64,000 nucleotides of DNA from VRUE01 sp963780815 (GTDB lineage: Bacteria; Actinomycetota; Thermoleophilia; Solirubrobacterales; 70-9), in NCBI GenBank assembly GCA_963780815.1, contig CAWADG010000013.1, positions 124,001 to 188,000 of the forward strand, written 5' to 3'. Under the pieces are notes generated by a model that was not told the origin of the DNA, made no database searches, and saw only the letters and a program-made list of their open reading frames with translations. The stretch's first letter is position 1. The number at the start of each line of letters is the position of its first letter. Position numbers and translations under genes: made by a program. Below, piece after piece: positions 41,258 through 51,180 of this stretch.

Positions 41258-44200
41258 ATGCCTCTGAACCTGATCCACGGACCCCCGAACTCCGGCCGCG
41301 CCGGCCTCGTCAGGCGCGCCCTGATCGACGTTCTGAAGCGCGATCCGGTCCTCGTCGTGCCGACCGTCGACGACGTCTACAGCTTCGAGCGCGAGCTCTG
41401 CGAGAGCGGCGCGGTGCTGGGCGCATCGGTGACGACTTTCAACGGCCTCTTCCGCATCGTCGCGACGGCAGCGGGAGCGCCCCCGGGCGCCGAGCTGACA
41501 CCCGCCCAGCGCCTGGGCGCGATCTCGACCGCGATCGGGGAGTCCCGCGGCGACCTCGGCCCGCTCCGGCGCTCGGCCTCGCGCCCCGGCTTTCCCCGCG
41601 CGTTCGAGCGCCTGCTCGACGAGCTCCAGGGCGCCGGGCTGGAGCCGGCGGACGTCGAGGCGGCCGCCGCGACCCTCGAGGGGTCGGCCTACCTCGCCGA
41701 CGTCGCGGCGCTCTTCGCCCGCTACGCCGAGGTCCGCGACCGGCTCGGGACGGTCGACAGGTTCGGAATCGCGCGCGAGGCGATCGGGCTCGTCACCGAG
41801 TCTCCGGACTTCTGGCCGGGGCGGCCGGTCTTCCTCTACGGCCTCGACGACCTCACCCCGCTCCAGCTCGACCTCGTCGGCGCCCTGGCTGCCGCGACCG
41901 ACGTGACCGTCGCCCTTCCCTACGAGGAGGGCAACCTTGCGCTCGCCGCGAGGCCGGCCCTGCTCGATGGCCTGCGCGAGATCGGGGTCCGGGAGGAGGT
42001 GGCGACCGAGGCGGAGCCGGCCAACACCCCCTCCCCCCTTCTCTTCCACCTCGAGCGCAACTTCGGCGCCCCTGACCCGGAGCGATCCGAGCCCGACGGG
42101 AGCCTCCTCATCCTCCGCTCGGCCGGCGAGCGCGGCGAGGCCGAGGCGATCGCCGCCGATGTCGTCCGCCTGCTCGCCGCCGGCTCGGAGCCGAGCGAGA
42201 TCGCGATCGTCCTCCGCGATCCGCAGCGGCGCGGCGGCCTGCTCGCGTCGGTGCTCGAGTCCTATGGGGTCCCGGTCGCGCTCGAGGCCGAGGTGCCGGT
42301 CGCGATGACCGCGGTCGGCGGCGGCCTGATCGCGATGCTCGAGGCGATCGTCGGGGCGCAGCGGGCGGCCGACGTGCTCCGCTACCTGCGATTGGCGAGC
42401 GGCGTCGCCCCGGGTGTCGTCGACTCCTTCGAGCGGTCCGTCCGCCGGCATCGCATCGACACCGCCGCCGGCGCGCTCGAGCTCTGGGAGGAGCGGTTCG
42501 GCGACCCTCCCAAGGACCTCGTGAGGGCACGGGAGCTGGCCGCCGACCCCTCCGCGCTCGCCGCCGATGTCGGGCGCGCGGCGGCGAGGATCGCCGCCCG
42601 GGGGTCGGGGCTCGAGCAGTCGGCGGCGGCCGTGATCAGCAGCGCCCTGGCCGAGCGATCCGAGCTCGGCGGTCTCGTGCCGCCCCCTGACGGGCTCCCC
42701 CGCGTCCTCGGCGAACTCGAGGTCCGGGTCTGGCGCGGCCCACCCGAGGGCCGGGTCAGGGTCGCCGACCCCTACAGGCTGCGCGCCGCCCGCTTCGACC
42801 ACGTCGTCGTCGGCTCCCTCCAGGACGGCGAGTTCCCACGGCGCGACGGCCGCGCGGACCCCTTCCTCTCCGAGGCCCAGCGGGCCTCGCTCGGGCTCCA
42901 GCCCCGGCGCGACACCGACGCCGAGGAGCGATACCTGTTCGCCGCCTGCCTCGCGCTCCCGCGCCGGCGCCTCGTACTTTCCTATCGAGACAGCGACGAG
43001 AACGGAGTCGCCGAAGCGCGCTCGCCGCTGGTCGACCAGGTCCGTCGCCTCCTCGACCCGCCTCCCGGCCGGGAGCTGCCGGACCCGATCGAAGCGGTGC
43101 TGACTCGCGGACGCGACCTGGCCGAGGTCGTCTTCAGGCCCGGCGAGGCCCCGTCCGAGGACGAGCTCGCCCGGGCGATTGCCGCCCGCGGCCCGGTCGC
43201 CGACCTACCCGCGCTCCTCGCCGTCGCGGCGCCACCTGAGGAGATCGCGCAGCGGGTCGCGGCCCGGGTCGAGCGGGCGCGGGCGGCGGAGGCCGCGACG
43301 AGGGACCCGGGCCCGCTCTCGAACCCCGCCGTCCTCGAGCCGCTCGGCCTCAACGCCGCCTACGGCGGCACGACTCTCGAGGCGTTCGATGTCTGCTCCT
43401 ACCGCTGGTTCGTCGACCACGAGCTCCGCCCCGGGGACCTCGACCCCGACCCCGAGCCGCTCACCCAGGGCAGCCTGATGCACGAGTCCCTCTTTCGCCT
43501 CTACCGCGAGCGCCCCGGTGGCGATCCGGCGCCGACGCCTGACACGCTCGGCGCCTGGCGCGCCCGTTCCGTCGTGCTGGTCTCCGAGATCGCGGCCGAG
43601 CGCAAGATCGGCGCGCATCCCTCCCAGCGGGCGATGGTGAGGCGGGTGGAAGCGCTGCTCGCCCGGTTCCTAACCGAGGAGGCCGGCCGCAGCGGCGGCC
43701 CGTTCGAGCCCTGGCTGCTGGAGGCCGGGTTCGGCGAGGAGGAGGGCCGCGAGCGCTCGGCGCTCGAGATCGACGGCTGGGGGCTGCACGGGGCGATCGA
43801 CCGGGTCGACAGGGCACCGGACGGGCGGGCCCTGGTCCTCGATTACAAGCTCTCGAGTTCGGTGACGCCGCTGAAGAAGCTCGAGGAGAAGGCGAAGCTC
43901 CAGCTTCAGCTCTACCTGATCGCCGTCGCCGAGCTCTGGGACTCCCCGACCGTCGGTGGCCTCTACCACCCGCTGCGCGGGACCTCGTCGCGGGCGCCGC
44001 GCGGCGCCGTGCTTCGGGACGCCGCAGGGGATCTCCCCTACCGGGTCACCGGAACCGACCTCCTCGACGAGGCCGAGTACGAGCAGCTGCTTCACGATTC
44101 CCGGGCGCGCGCCGGGGCGATCGTCGCCAGGATGCGGAGCGGCGACATCCGCCGCGACCCGGGCCCGAAGGAAGGGGTCCGTGGGCATGGGATCTGCCCG

Positions 44201-44281
44201 ACCTTCTGCGAGTACGCGCCGATCTGCCGCCGCGACCGCGCCTTCGAGGAGCCGCGGGAGGACGAGGAGGAGGAAGGATGA
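41258..44281 (+). CDS. addB: AddB-type subunit of helicase-nuclease
   Basis: AddB/RexB-like protein of 1007 residues. The Walker A position reads HGPPNSGRAG, lacking the Lys-Thr of active helicases, so the motor is probably vestigial. A C-terminal RecB-type PD-(D/E)XK nuclease has AIDRVDRAPDG then LVLDYKLSS. The Fe-S cysteines are an early one (DVCSYRWF) and CPTFCEYAPIC. It overlaps addA as ATGA. AddAB resects double-strand ends for RecA loading. Confidence 0.88.
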   Translation: MPLNLIHGPPNSGRAGLVRRALIDVLKRDPVLVVPTVDDVYSFERELCESGAVLGASVTTFNGLFRIVATAAGAPPGAELTPAQRLGAISTAIGESRGDLGPLRRSASRPGFPRAFERLLDELQGAGLEPADVEAAAATLEGSAYLADVAALFARYAEVRDRLGTVDRFGIAREAIGLVTESPDFWPGRPVFLYGLDDLTPLQLDLVGALAAATDVTVALPYEEGNLALAARPALLDGLREIGVREEVATEAEPANTPSPLLFHLERNFGAPDPERSEPDGSLLILRSAGERGEAEAIAADVVRLLAAGSEPSEIAIVLRDPQRRGGLLASVLESYGVPVALEAEVPVAMTAVGGGLIAMLEAIVGAQRAADVLRYLRLASGVAPGVVDSFERSVRRHRIDTAAGALELWEERFGDPPKDLVRARELAADPSALAADVGRAAARIAARGSGLEQSAAAVISSALAERSELGGLVPPPDGLPRVLGELEVRVWRGPPEGRVRVADPYRLRAARFDHVVVGSLQDGEFPRRDGRADPFLSEAQRASLGLQPRRDTDAEERYLFAACLALPRRRLVLSYRDSDENGVAEARSPLVDQVRRLLDPPPGRELPDPIEAVLTRGRDLAEVVFRPGEAPSEDELARAIAARGPVADLPALLAVAAPPEEIAQRVAARVERARAAEAATRDPGPLSNPAVLEPLGLNAAYGGTTLEAFDVCSYRWFVDHELRPGDLDPDPEPLTQGSLMHESLFRLYRERPGGDPAPTPDTLGAWRARSVVLVSEIAAERKIGAHPSQRAMVRRVEALLARFLTEEAGRSGGPFEPWLLEAGFGEEEGRERSALEIDGWGLHGAIDRVDRAPDGRALVLDYKLSSSVTPLKKLEEKAKLQLQLYLIAVAELWDSPTVGGLYHPLRGTSSRAPRGAVLRDAAGDLPYRVTGTDLLDEAEYEQLLHDSRARAGAIVARMRSGDIRRDPGPKEGVRGHGICPTFCEYAPICRRDRAFEEPREDEEEEG

Positions 44282-47200
44282 GCGAGCGGCTCCCGACCCC
44301 CGAGCAGAGCGCCGCGATCGCCGCCACGGGCCACGACGTGCTGGTCGAGGCGGGCGCCGGAACGGGGAAGACCGGAGTGATGGTCGACCGCTACTGCCGC
44401 CTCGTGCTCGACGGGGGAGTCGCGCCGGACTCGGTCCTCGCCTTCACCTTCACCGAGAAGGCGGCGGCGGAGCTCCGGCAGCGGATCCGCGCCGCGATCG
44501 AGCTCCGCGCCGACGCCGGCTCGGCTCGGGCGCGGGACCTGCTCGACTCGCTCGGCAGCGCCTGGGTGATGACGATCCACGGCTTCTGCAACCGGCTCCT
44601 CTCCTCGCACCCGGTCGCGGTCGGGATCGACCCGCGGTTCCGGGTGCTGGACGCCGCCGAGGCCGACCGCGCCGCCGAGGAGGCCTTCGACGAAGCGCTC
44701 GAGGAGTTTCTCGCCGGGGCCGATGAGGAGCGCGAGCGGACCTTGGCGGCCTACGAGGTCGCCGGAATGCGCGGGACGGTGATCGCGGTCCACGCCGAGC
44801 TCCGCAGCCGCGGCCTCGCCGAGCCGAATCTGCCCGACGCCCCGGTTCCCGACGTCCCCGGCGCGATCCGCCGCGCTGCCGAGGCCGCCGAGGCCGCGCT
44901 GGCGGAGCTCAAGCCCTCGAACGGCCAGGCCGAGCTGCTCGGGCGGGCGCTGGAGGTCCTCGCAGGCGCCGAGTCGGAGCCTCCCGACCTCGACGGGATG
45001 ACGGCCCTGCAGACCGGCAGGGGCGGACAGGCCCTCGCCGCGTACCGCGACGCGATCGACGCCGCCGTCGCCGCCGTCGCCGAGGCCGGCGAGGGCGGGC
45101 TCGCCTACCGCCATCTCGCCGTGCTGCTCGACCTCTTCTCGGCGCGCTTCGCCGCGGCCAAGGAACGCCGCGCCGGCCTCGACTTCGAGGACCTCCAGAC
45201 CCTCGCGACGCAACTGCTCGAGCGCTCCGAGCTCGGCGCCGGCTACCGCGCCCGCTTCACCCACCTGCTGGTCGACGAGTTCCAGGACACGAACCGCTCC
45301 CAGCTGCGGCTGATCGAGGCGCTGCGCGGGCCGGCAACCGAGGTGATGACGGTCGGAGACGAGCTGCAGTCGATCTACGGGTTCCGCCACGCCGACCTCG
45401 ACGTCTTCCGCGAGCAGCGCCGTCGGGTCGAGGATGACCCGGGCTCGCTTGCGATCGAGCTCAGCGGCAACTTCCGCTCGCGCCCCGAAGTGATCGCCGC
45501 GGTCAACGAGATCGGAAGCCACCTCCTCGCGGCCGCGTACCGGCCGCTGCGGGTCGGGGCCCCGCCCGAGCTCCCGAAGCCGGCGGGCGACGGCCCCTCG
45601 GTCGAGATCCTGCTGACCGCTGAGAAGGGGTGGGACGAGCCCGAGATCGACCTCCGCCCCTCGACCGACGCCCGCACCCCGCTGAACCAGCTGGCCGAGG
45701 CGCGGTTCGTCGCCGCCCGCCTCCGGGCGCTCGCCGACGCCGGCGTCCCGCGCGGGGAGATGGTCGTGCTCCTACGGGCCTTCACCCACCTCGACGCCTA
45801 CGAGGACTCGCTCGAGCGGGCCGGGCTGCGGCCCTACGTGGTCGGCGGCCGCGGCTACTGGTCCCACCAGCAGGTCGGCGATGTCTGCGCCCTGCTGGCG
45901 ACGATCGCCAACCCGCTCGACGACAGATCCCTGTTCGGGTCGCTCGCCTCGCCGGCCTGCGGGGCGTCACCCGACGCGCTCTGGCTGCTGCGGGCCGCCG
46001 CCGGCCCACGCGGGCGGATCTGGCCGGCGATCGAGCAGCTCGCCGGGAGGCGGGAGGCGGAGCTTTTCGACCCTGAGATGATCGACCGGATCGACGCCGC
46101 CGACCGTGCGCTGCTGGCCGGGTTCGCGGCGACCCTCGGCGAGCTCCGCTCGCAGGCTGCGGCCCTTCCCCTGGGCGATCTGATCGACACCGCCGTCACC
46201 GCGACCGGGTACGACCTCGCGGTGCTCTCGCGGCCCTCCGGCGAGGCCCGATTCGCAAACGTGCGCAAGCTGATGCGGCTGGCGGCCGAGTTCGAGGCGG
46301 CCGAGGGACGGGACCTGCGCAGCCTCCTCGACTTCCTCGCCGCCCGCGCGGCCGCCGACGCCGACGCCTCCGCGGCGACCGCGCTCGAGGGCCACGACGG
46401 GGTCCGGATCATGACCGTCCACAGCGCCAAGGGGCTCGAGTTCGGGGTCGTGGCGATCCCGCAGCTCGCGCGGCGCCTGCTCCGCACCTGGGCTCCTCCC
46501 TTCACCCTCGGCCGTGAGAAGGAGAGCCCGCGGGTCGGCCTGCGCCTGCGGCGACTCGGTGCGCCGGGGATCGAGCTCTACTCCTATGGCGACCTCTGGG
46601 ACGAGGCGAAGGCCCGCGAGGCCGAGGAGGAGCTGCGCCTCTTCCACGTCGCCGCGACGCGCGCCCAGGAGCGACTGATCCTGAGCGGGGTCGTCAGGCC
46701 CGAGCCGGTCGGCGAGATCGGGCCGGGGACGCCGGTGATCGAGCGGATCGCGACCGCGCTGGATCTCGACCGTGCCGAGAACTCGGCCGTGACCGTGCCA
46801 CCGCCGCTCCCTCGCGAGGGCCTCGAGGAGACCTTCGGCCCCGCGGAGATCGCGGTGCGGGTCAGCCTCGCCTCGCCGGCGCGCGCGGCCGAGCTGGTCG
46901 AGGCCGGAGCGCAGCTGGAGGCCACGCCCGACCTCGGTTCGGGTCCCGCCCCCCTGCTCGAGCCAGCTGCGGCCGGCCCGCCCAACTGGCCCCTCTCCTA
47001 CTCGGCGATCGCCGCGGCCGAGGGCCACACCGCGCTCGAGCCGCTCGACGACGAGCCGCGCCACCTGACACCCGAGGCGGGCGCGGCCTGGGGCACGGCG
47101 GTTCACTCGCTTCTCGAGTGGAGCCGGGCGAACGCCTGGCACGAACCGCCGGCCGAGATCGTCGAGAGGTTCGCCGCCGCCGCGGGCGTCGACCCCGCCG

Positions 47201-47625
47201 AGGCGGCCGGGCTCCTCGGACCGGTCCGGGGCTGGCTCGCGTCGGCGTTCTTCGCCGAGCGGATCGCCGGAGCCGGCGAGGCACGCTCGGAGGTCCCGAT
47301 CCTGCTCGAGGTCGCCGGGACCGTCCTCCGCGGCTCGATCGACCTCCTGGTCGAGACCGGCGACGGTCCGCCGCTGATCGTCGACTTCAAGACCGACCGG
47401 CTCGCGGGCCACGCTCCCGAGGAGCTCTACGGGCGCTACGGGATCCAGCGCGACATCTACGCGCTGGCCGTGAGCGAGGCGGGGACTGCGGCCGAGATCG
47501 AGGTCGCCTACGTCTTCCTCGAGCGGCCGCAGGAGCCGGTCACCGAGATCCTCAGCGAGGACCAGATCGCGGCCGGCCGCGAGCGCCTCGAGGCGGCGAT
47601 CGGCCGCGTCAGGCAGGCCGCCTGA
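44278..47625 (+). CDS. addA: AddA-type helicase-nuclease subunit
   Basis: UvrD/RecB-family protein of 1115 residues. Walker A EAGAGTGKTGVM, motif II LVDEFQDTNRSQ, motif III GDELQSIYGFR, motif V MTVHSAKGLEF and motif VI AATRAQERLIL are complete, so this is the active motor. The C-terminal nuclease has GSIDLLVET and LIVDFKTDR. With AddB it forms a two-nuclease, single-motor recombination enzyme. Confidence 0.93.
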   Translation: MSERLPTPEQSAAIAATGHDVLVEAGAGTGKTGVMVDRYCRLVLDGGVAPDSVLAFTFTEKAAAELRQRIRAAIELRADAGSARARDLLDSLGSAWVMTIHGFCNRLLSSHPVAVGIDPRFRVLDAAEADRAAEEAFDEALEEFLAGADEERERTLAAYEVAGMRGTVIAVHAELRSRGLAEPNLPDAPVPDVPGAIRRAAEAAEAALAELKPSNGQAELLGRALEVLAGAESEPPDLDGMTALQTGRGGQALAAYRDAIDAAVAAVAEAGEGGLAYRHLAVLLDLFSARFAAAKERRAGLDFEDLQTLATQLLERSELGAGYRARFTHLLVDEFQDTNRSQLRLIEALRGPATEVMTVGDELQSIYGFRHADLDVFREQRRRVEDDPGSLAIELSGNFRSRPEVIAAVNEIGSHLLAAAYRPLRVGAPPELPKPAGDGPSVEILLTAEKGWDEPEIDLRPSTDARTPLNQLAEARFVAARLRALADAGVPRGEMVVLLRAFTHLDAYEDSLERAGLRPYVVGGRGYWSHQQVGDVCALLATIANPLDDRSLFGSLASPACGASPDALWLLRAAAGPRGRIWPAIEQLAGRREAELFDPEMIDRIDAADRALLAGFAATLGELRSQAAALPLGDLIDTAVTATGYDLAVLSRPSGEARFANVRKLMRLAAEFEAAEGRDLRSLLDFLAARAAADADASAATALEGHDGVRIMTVHSAKGLEFGVVAIPQLARRLLRTWAPPFTLGREKESPRVGLRLRRLGAPGIELYSYGDLWDEAKAREAEEELRLFHVAATRAQERLILSGVVRPEPVGEIGPGTPVIERIATALDLDRAENSAVTVPPPLPREGLEETFGPAEIAVRVSLASPARAAELVEAGAQLEATPDLGSGPAPLLEPAAAGPPNWPLSYSAIAAAEGHTALEPLDDEPRHLTPEAGAAWGTAVHSLLEWSRANAWHEPPAEIVERFAAAAGVDPAEAAGLLGPVRGWLASAFFAERIAGAGEARSEVPILLEVAGTVLRGSIDLLVETGDGPPLIVDFKTDRLAGHAPEELYGRYGIQRDIYALAVSEAGTAAEIEVAYVFLERPQEPVTEILSEDQIAAGRERLEAAIGRVRQAA

Positions 47626-47689
47626 GCAGGGCCCGGGCGCAGGTTTTGCAAAGGTCATGGGAGATGACCGACGACTTCGACCGATCCTG

Positions 47690-48151
47690 ATGACCCCGAC
47701 GCTGTTCGAATGGGCGGGAGGAGCCGAGGCGTTCGAGCGCCTGATCGACGCCTTCTATGACCGGGTCGAGGCCGACGACCTGCTCAGCGGGCTCTTCCCC
47801 GGCGGGGTCTCCGAGAAGCATCGCGACCACGTCGTCGCCTGGTGGGTCGAGGTCTTCGGCGGCCCGCCGCGCTACACCGAGGAGCTCGGCGGCTACGAGC
47901 AGATGCTGGCGAAGCACCGCGACCTCGGGATCGGCGCCGAGCAGCGGTTCCGGTTCGCGTCGCTGATGAGCCTCGCCGCCGATGACGCCGGCCTGCCCGA
48001 CGACCCCGAGTTCCGCTCGGCCCTCGTCGCTTACCTCGAGTGGGGCACCCGCCTCGCGATGCACAACTCCCAGCCCGACGCCGAGGTCGGCGAGCACGCT
48101 CCGGTGCCGCGCTGGGGCTGGGGCGAGGCGCCTCCCTACGAGCCTTCCTGA
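47690..48151 (+). CDS. Group II truncated haemoglobin
   Basis: Truncated haemoglobin of 153 residues. The proximal histidine is in LAKHRDLGI, the 2-on-2 fold start is YDRVEADDLLSGLFP, and TrpG8 of group II is in AYLEWGTRLA. Roles include oxygen or nitric-oxide chemistry. The ATG at 47690 fits the family start; an ATG at 47657 adds 11 residues and has a better ribosome site. Confidence 0.92.
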   Translation: MTPTLFEWAGGAEAFERLIDAFYDRVEADDLLSGLFPGGVSEKHRDHVVAWWVEVFGGPPRYTEELGGYEQMLAKHRDLGIGAEQRFRFASLMSLAADDAGLPDDPEFRSALVAYLEWGTRLAMHNSQPDAEVGEHAPVPRWGWGEAPPYEPS

Positions 48152-48163
48152 GCCCCGCTCAGG
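48147..48163. terminator. Hairpin between truncated haemoglobin and MmpL genes
   Basis: CCTGAGC-CCC-GCTCAGG is a perfect 7-bp stem and includes the haemoglobin TGA stop. It sits between convergent genes, 23 bp from the pump stop. Confidence 0.5.
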
Positions 48164-48185
48164 CCGGCTCGTAGGCTCGCCACCG

Positions 48186-50330
48186 CTATGACCCCCCCTG
48201 GGCTGCCGCGACGCGCTCGATGTCGAGCTGCGGCAGGAATCGCTCGAGCCAATCGGGGATCCACCAGTTGCGGGGCCCGAGCAGCTGCATCACCGCCGGC
48301 ACCAGCACCATCCGCACCACCGTGGCGTCGAAGAAGATCGCCGAGGCGAGACCGATCCCGAACAGCTTCAGGAACACTTCCGGCGAGGCGACGAAGGCGA
48401 GGAAGACGACGACCATGATCGCCGCCGCAGCGGTGATCACGCGTGCCGTCTTGGCGAGGCCGTCGGCCACCGCCCGGCGGGTGTTGCCGTCCTTCAGGTA
48501 CTCCTCGCGGATCCGCGAGATCAGGAAGACCTCGTAGTCCATCGAGAGCCCGAACAGGATCGCGAACATCATCACCGGCATGAACGGGGCAATCGGGACT
48601 TCGTGGTCGATCCCGATCAGTTCGCCGACCCCCCCGCCCTGCGCGACGAGGGTCATCACCCCGTAGGCGGCGCCGACCGAGAGCAGGTTCATGATCGCTG
48701 CCTTGAGCGAGATCAGCGGCGAGTGGAACGCAATCAGCAGGAGCAGGAACGAGAGGCCGACGACCCCAGCGATGAACAGCGGCATGCGGTCGACCATGTA
48801 GACGCTCTGGTCCTCGAGCGCCGCCGTCACGCCGCCGATCTCGGCGGTGACGCCGGTCCCGCCGAGCTCTTCCGGCACGACCGTCCCGCGCAGGTGCTTG
48901 ACCAGGTCGCGGGTCGCCGCGTCCTGCGGCGAGGTCGTCGGGATCACCGTGATCAGAGCGGCGTCGCCGGCCTTGTTGAAGCGCGGGGCCGGGACAAAGG
49001 CGACCCCCTCTTCGCCCCGGATCCGGGTGACCAGCGCCTCGACGTCGCCCTTCGAGCTCGGTCCCGGCATTTCGGCCGCGATCACGAGCGGGCCGTTGGT
49101 GCCAGGGCCGAACCCTTCGGAGATCAGGTCGTAGGCCTTGCGCGTCATCGTGCTCGGGGGGTCGTTGCCGGCGTCGGGGAACCCGAGCCGCATCCCGAGC
49201 GCCGGCGCGGCGAGCGCGAGCAGCAGGGCCGTCGAGGCGATCGCCGCCGTCCACGGCCGCCGCTGCACGGCGTGGCTCCAGCGCCAGGCCAGCGATTCCT
49301 CGCTCCCTTCGCTTCTCTGGGCGCGGCCGAGGAACGGGATCCGCAGGCGGTCGACGCGGGGGCCAAGATAGGAGAGCAGGGCCGGCAGCAGCGTGATCGA
49401 GGCGATCATCACCACCAGCACCGCCATCGAGGCGGAGAGCGCGACCCCGTACATGTAGGAGAGACCGGTCAGGAACAGGCCGAGGACCGCGATCACGACC
49501 GTGCAGCCGGCGATGATCACGCTCCGGCCCGCGGTGGTGACGGCCTCGACCACGGCGTCGTGCCGGCTCTTGCCGAAGTGGAGCGCGGCCCGGAACCGGG
49601 TCAGCACCAGCAGCGAGTAGTCGATACCGACCCCGATCCCGATCAGGCCGGAGACGGCCGTCGTCCAGTCGGGGACGTTGACGACGTTGGCGAGCAGCAG
49701 GATCAGGCCACCGGAGGTGATCCCGAGGCCGACCAGCGCGATCGCCAGTGGCAGGCCGACCGCGACGAGGGAGCCGAACGCGATCAGCAGGACTATCGCC
49801 GCGGCGAGGAACCCGATCCCCTCCGGGCTCGCCCCTTCCTGAGCGCGGTAGATCGGGTCGCCGCCGAGCTGAATTTCCAGGTTGCCGCCGGTGTTCTTTT
49901 CGGCAGCGTCGACGAGCTGTTCGCCCTGTTCCTTGGTCATCTCCCATCCGGGGACGGTCATCGGCAGCGTCGTCGTCGCGATCGTGCCGTCCTTGGAGAC
50001 GCGGGTCGCGCCCGCCGAGCCGATGTTCTCGACCTTTTCGGCTTCGGCGAGGAACCTGTCGACGCGCCTGGTGGCGGCGGGGCTCTGGGCGCCGCTGAGG
50101 TCCTTCCAGACGACGTAGACTTCCTGGCCGCTGTAGCCGCCGAACTTTCGTTCAGTCAGGTCGCTTGCCGCCTTCGACTCCGAGCCGGGGGTGTTGTAGT
50201 CGGCTTCGTAGGAGCCCTTGAGCGAGGAGCCGAGCCCGATCAGAACGACCAGGGCGCCGATCCAGGCGAGCACCACGGTGCCGCGGCGGCGATAGGAGAA
50301 GTTTGCGAGGCGGGTGAGGTGACGGTTCAT
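48186..50330 (-). CDS. MMPL/RND-family membrane exporter
   Basis: MmpL-like transporter of 714 residues with about 12 membrane segments in two halves, each preceded by a large outside loop. Proton-path motifs appear as IGVGIDYSLLVLTRFRAAL and FGLSMDYEVFLISRIREEYL. Family members export lipids or drugs. The first outside loop uses GAA almost only. ATG at 50330 has a GAAAGGA site. A MarR gene lies divergently 100 bp away. Confidence 0.92.
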   Translation of the reverse strand: MNRHLTRLANFSYRRRGTVVLAWIGALVVLIGLGSSLKGSYEADYNTPGSESKAASDLTERKFGGYSGQEVYVVWKDLSGAQSPAATRRVDRFLAEAEKVENIGSAGATRVSKDGTIATTTLPMTVPGWEMTKEQGEQLVDAAEKNTGGNLEIQLGGDPIYRAQEGASPEGIGFLAAAIVLLIAFGSLVAVGLPLAIALVGLGITSGGLILLLANVVNVPDWTTAVSGLIGIGVGIDYSLLVLTRFRAALHFGKSRHDAVVEAVTTAGRSVIIAGCTVVIAVLGLFLTGLSYMYGVALSASMAVLVVMIASITLLPALLSYLGPRVDRLRIPFLGRAQRSEGSEESLAWRWSHAVQRRPWTAAIASTALLLALAAPALGMRLGFPDAGNDPPSTMTRKAYDLISEGFGPGTNGPLVIAAEMPGPSSKGDVEALVTRIRGEEGVAFVPAPRFNKAGDAALITVIPTTSPQDAATRDLVKHLRGTVVPEELGGTGVTAEIGGVTAALEDQSVYMVDRMPLFIAGVVGLSFLLLLIAFHSPLISLKAAIMNLLSVGAAYGVMTLVAQGGGVGELIGIDHEVPIAPFMPVMMFAILFGLSMDYEVFLISRIREEYLKDGNTRRAVADGLAKTARVITAAAAIMVVVFLAFVASPEVFLKLFGIGLASAIFFDATVVRMVLVPAVMQLLGPRNWWIPDWLERFLPQLDIERVAAAQGGS

Positions 50331-50430
50331 GCACTCGTTCCTTTCAAAGGGTGGGAAGTCCTTCGCGGGAGGAACGATATATACCAATAATGATTAGGCG
50401 ATGTAATTAACTCGGTGTAATCTTCGTCAC
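50331..50430. promoter_or_regulatory. AT-rich divergent control region of MmpL and MarR genes
   Basis: This is one of the most AT-rich spots. It holds TATATACC near 50380, TGTAAT direct repeats at 50402-50407 and 50416-50421, and TAATTAA between. The second TGTAAT ends 9 nt before the MarR ATG and can be its -10 box. A MarR dimer probably binds here and controls both genes. Confidence 0.5.
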
Positions 50431-50922
50431 ATGGGCAACGCGCCGCTCGACGGCGACCGGGCTCCCTCCTCGGTCGCGTTCCTCCTCTCCCAGGTCGGGA
50501 TCCTCGCCTCGCAGCGCTTCGCGGCGCGGATCGCCGAGGTCGGCCTGCACCCGCTCCAGTTCAGGGTGATGAACCTGGTCGATGCTGCCGAGGGCTGCTC
50601 CCAGCAGGCGATCGCCGAGGGGATCGGGGCGCCGCCGAGCCGGATGGTGGCGATCGTCGACGAGCTCGAAGAGGCGGGGCTGGTCGAGCGCCGGCCCCAC
50701 CCGAGCGACAGGCGGGTCCGCTGCCTCCACCTGACCGCGGCGGGCCGCAGGAAGCTCGCCCGCGGCCGCAGGATCGCCGGCGAGCACGAAGAGGAATTGA
50801 TGCGGGGCCTGAGCGCCGCCGACCGCAAGCGGCTCGCCGGCCTCCTGCGCCACGTCGTCGACGAGCAGGGAATCGGCAGCGGGGTCCATCCCGGCCTCAG
50901 CGAGCCCGGGAGCGTGCGTTAG
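50431..50922 (+). CDS. MarR-family transcription regulator
   Basis: MarR protein of 163 residues with winged helix: CSQQAIAEGIGAPPSRMVAI, then LEEAGLVERRPHPSDRRVRC with the wing and conserved D-x-R. It probably represses the divergent MmpL exporter gene in response to a ligand. Its TAG overlaps the xseB TAA through TTAG. Confidence 0.9.
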   Translation: MGNAPLDGDRAPSSVAFLLSQVGILASQRFAARIAEVGLHPLQFRVMNLVDAAEGCSQQAIAEGIGAPPSRMVAIVDELEEAGLVERRPHPSDRRVRCLHLTAAGRRKLARGRRIAGEHEEELMRGLSAADRKRLAGLLRHVVDEQGIGSGVHPGLSEPGSVR

Positions 50923-51143
50923 TCGGACTCGGCCGGCGGCTCGAGCTTCGCCGCCAGCTCGTCGAGGCGGAGCTCCTTAAGCCCCTCGCCGACGGCGTCG
51001 AGCTCCTCGGCGCAGTAGCCGACCAGATCGCGTCCCTCGCGGCAGAGCTCGAGCGTCTCCCGCAGGCCCGCCTGCCCCGAGTCGAGCCGGTCGATGATCT
51101 CCTCGAGGCGCTCGACCGCCCCCTCGTAGGACTCAGGCTTCAC
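50919..51143 (-). CDS. xseB: Exodeoxyribonuclease VII small subunit
   Basis: XseB of 74 residues: SYEGAVERLEEIIDRLDSGQ, LRETLELCREGRDLVGYCAE and a helical end. It binds the long coiled coil of XseA. GTG at 51143 gives normal length; the ATG at 51200 would overlap xseA by 20 bp and add 19 odd residues. Confidence 0.9.
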   Translation of the reverse strand: MKPESYEGAVERLEEIIDRLDSGQAGLRETLELCREGRDLVGYCAEELDAVGEGLKELRLDELAAKLEPPAESD

Positions 51144-51180
51144 GGTCTCTCGCTGGCTTGAAGACAATTTCGCGCTTCGC

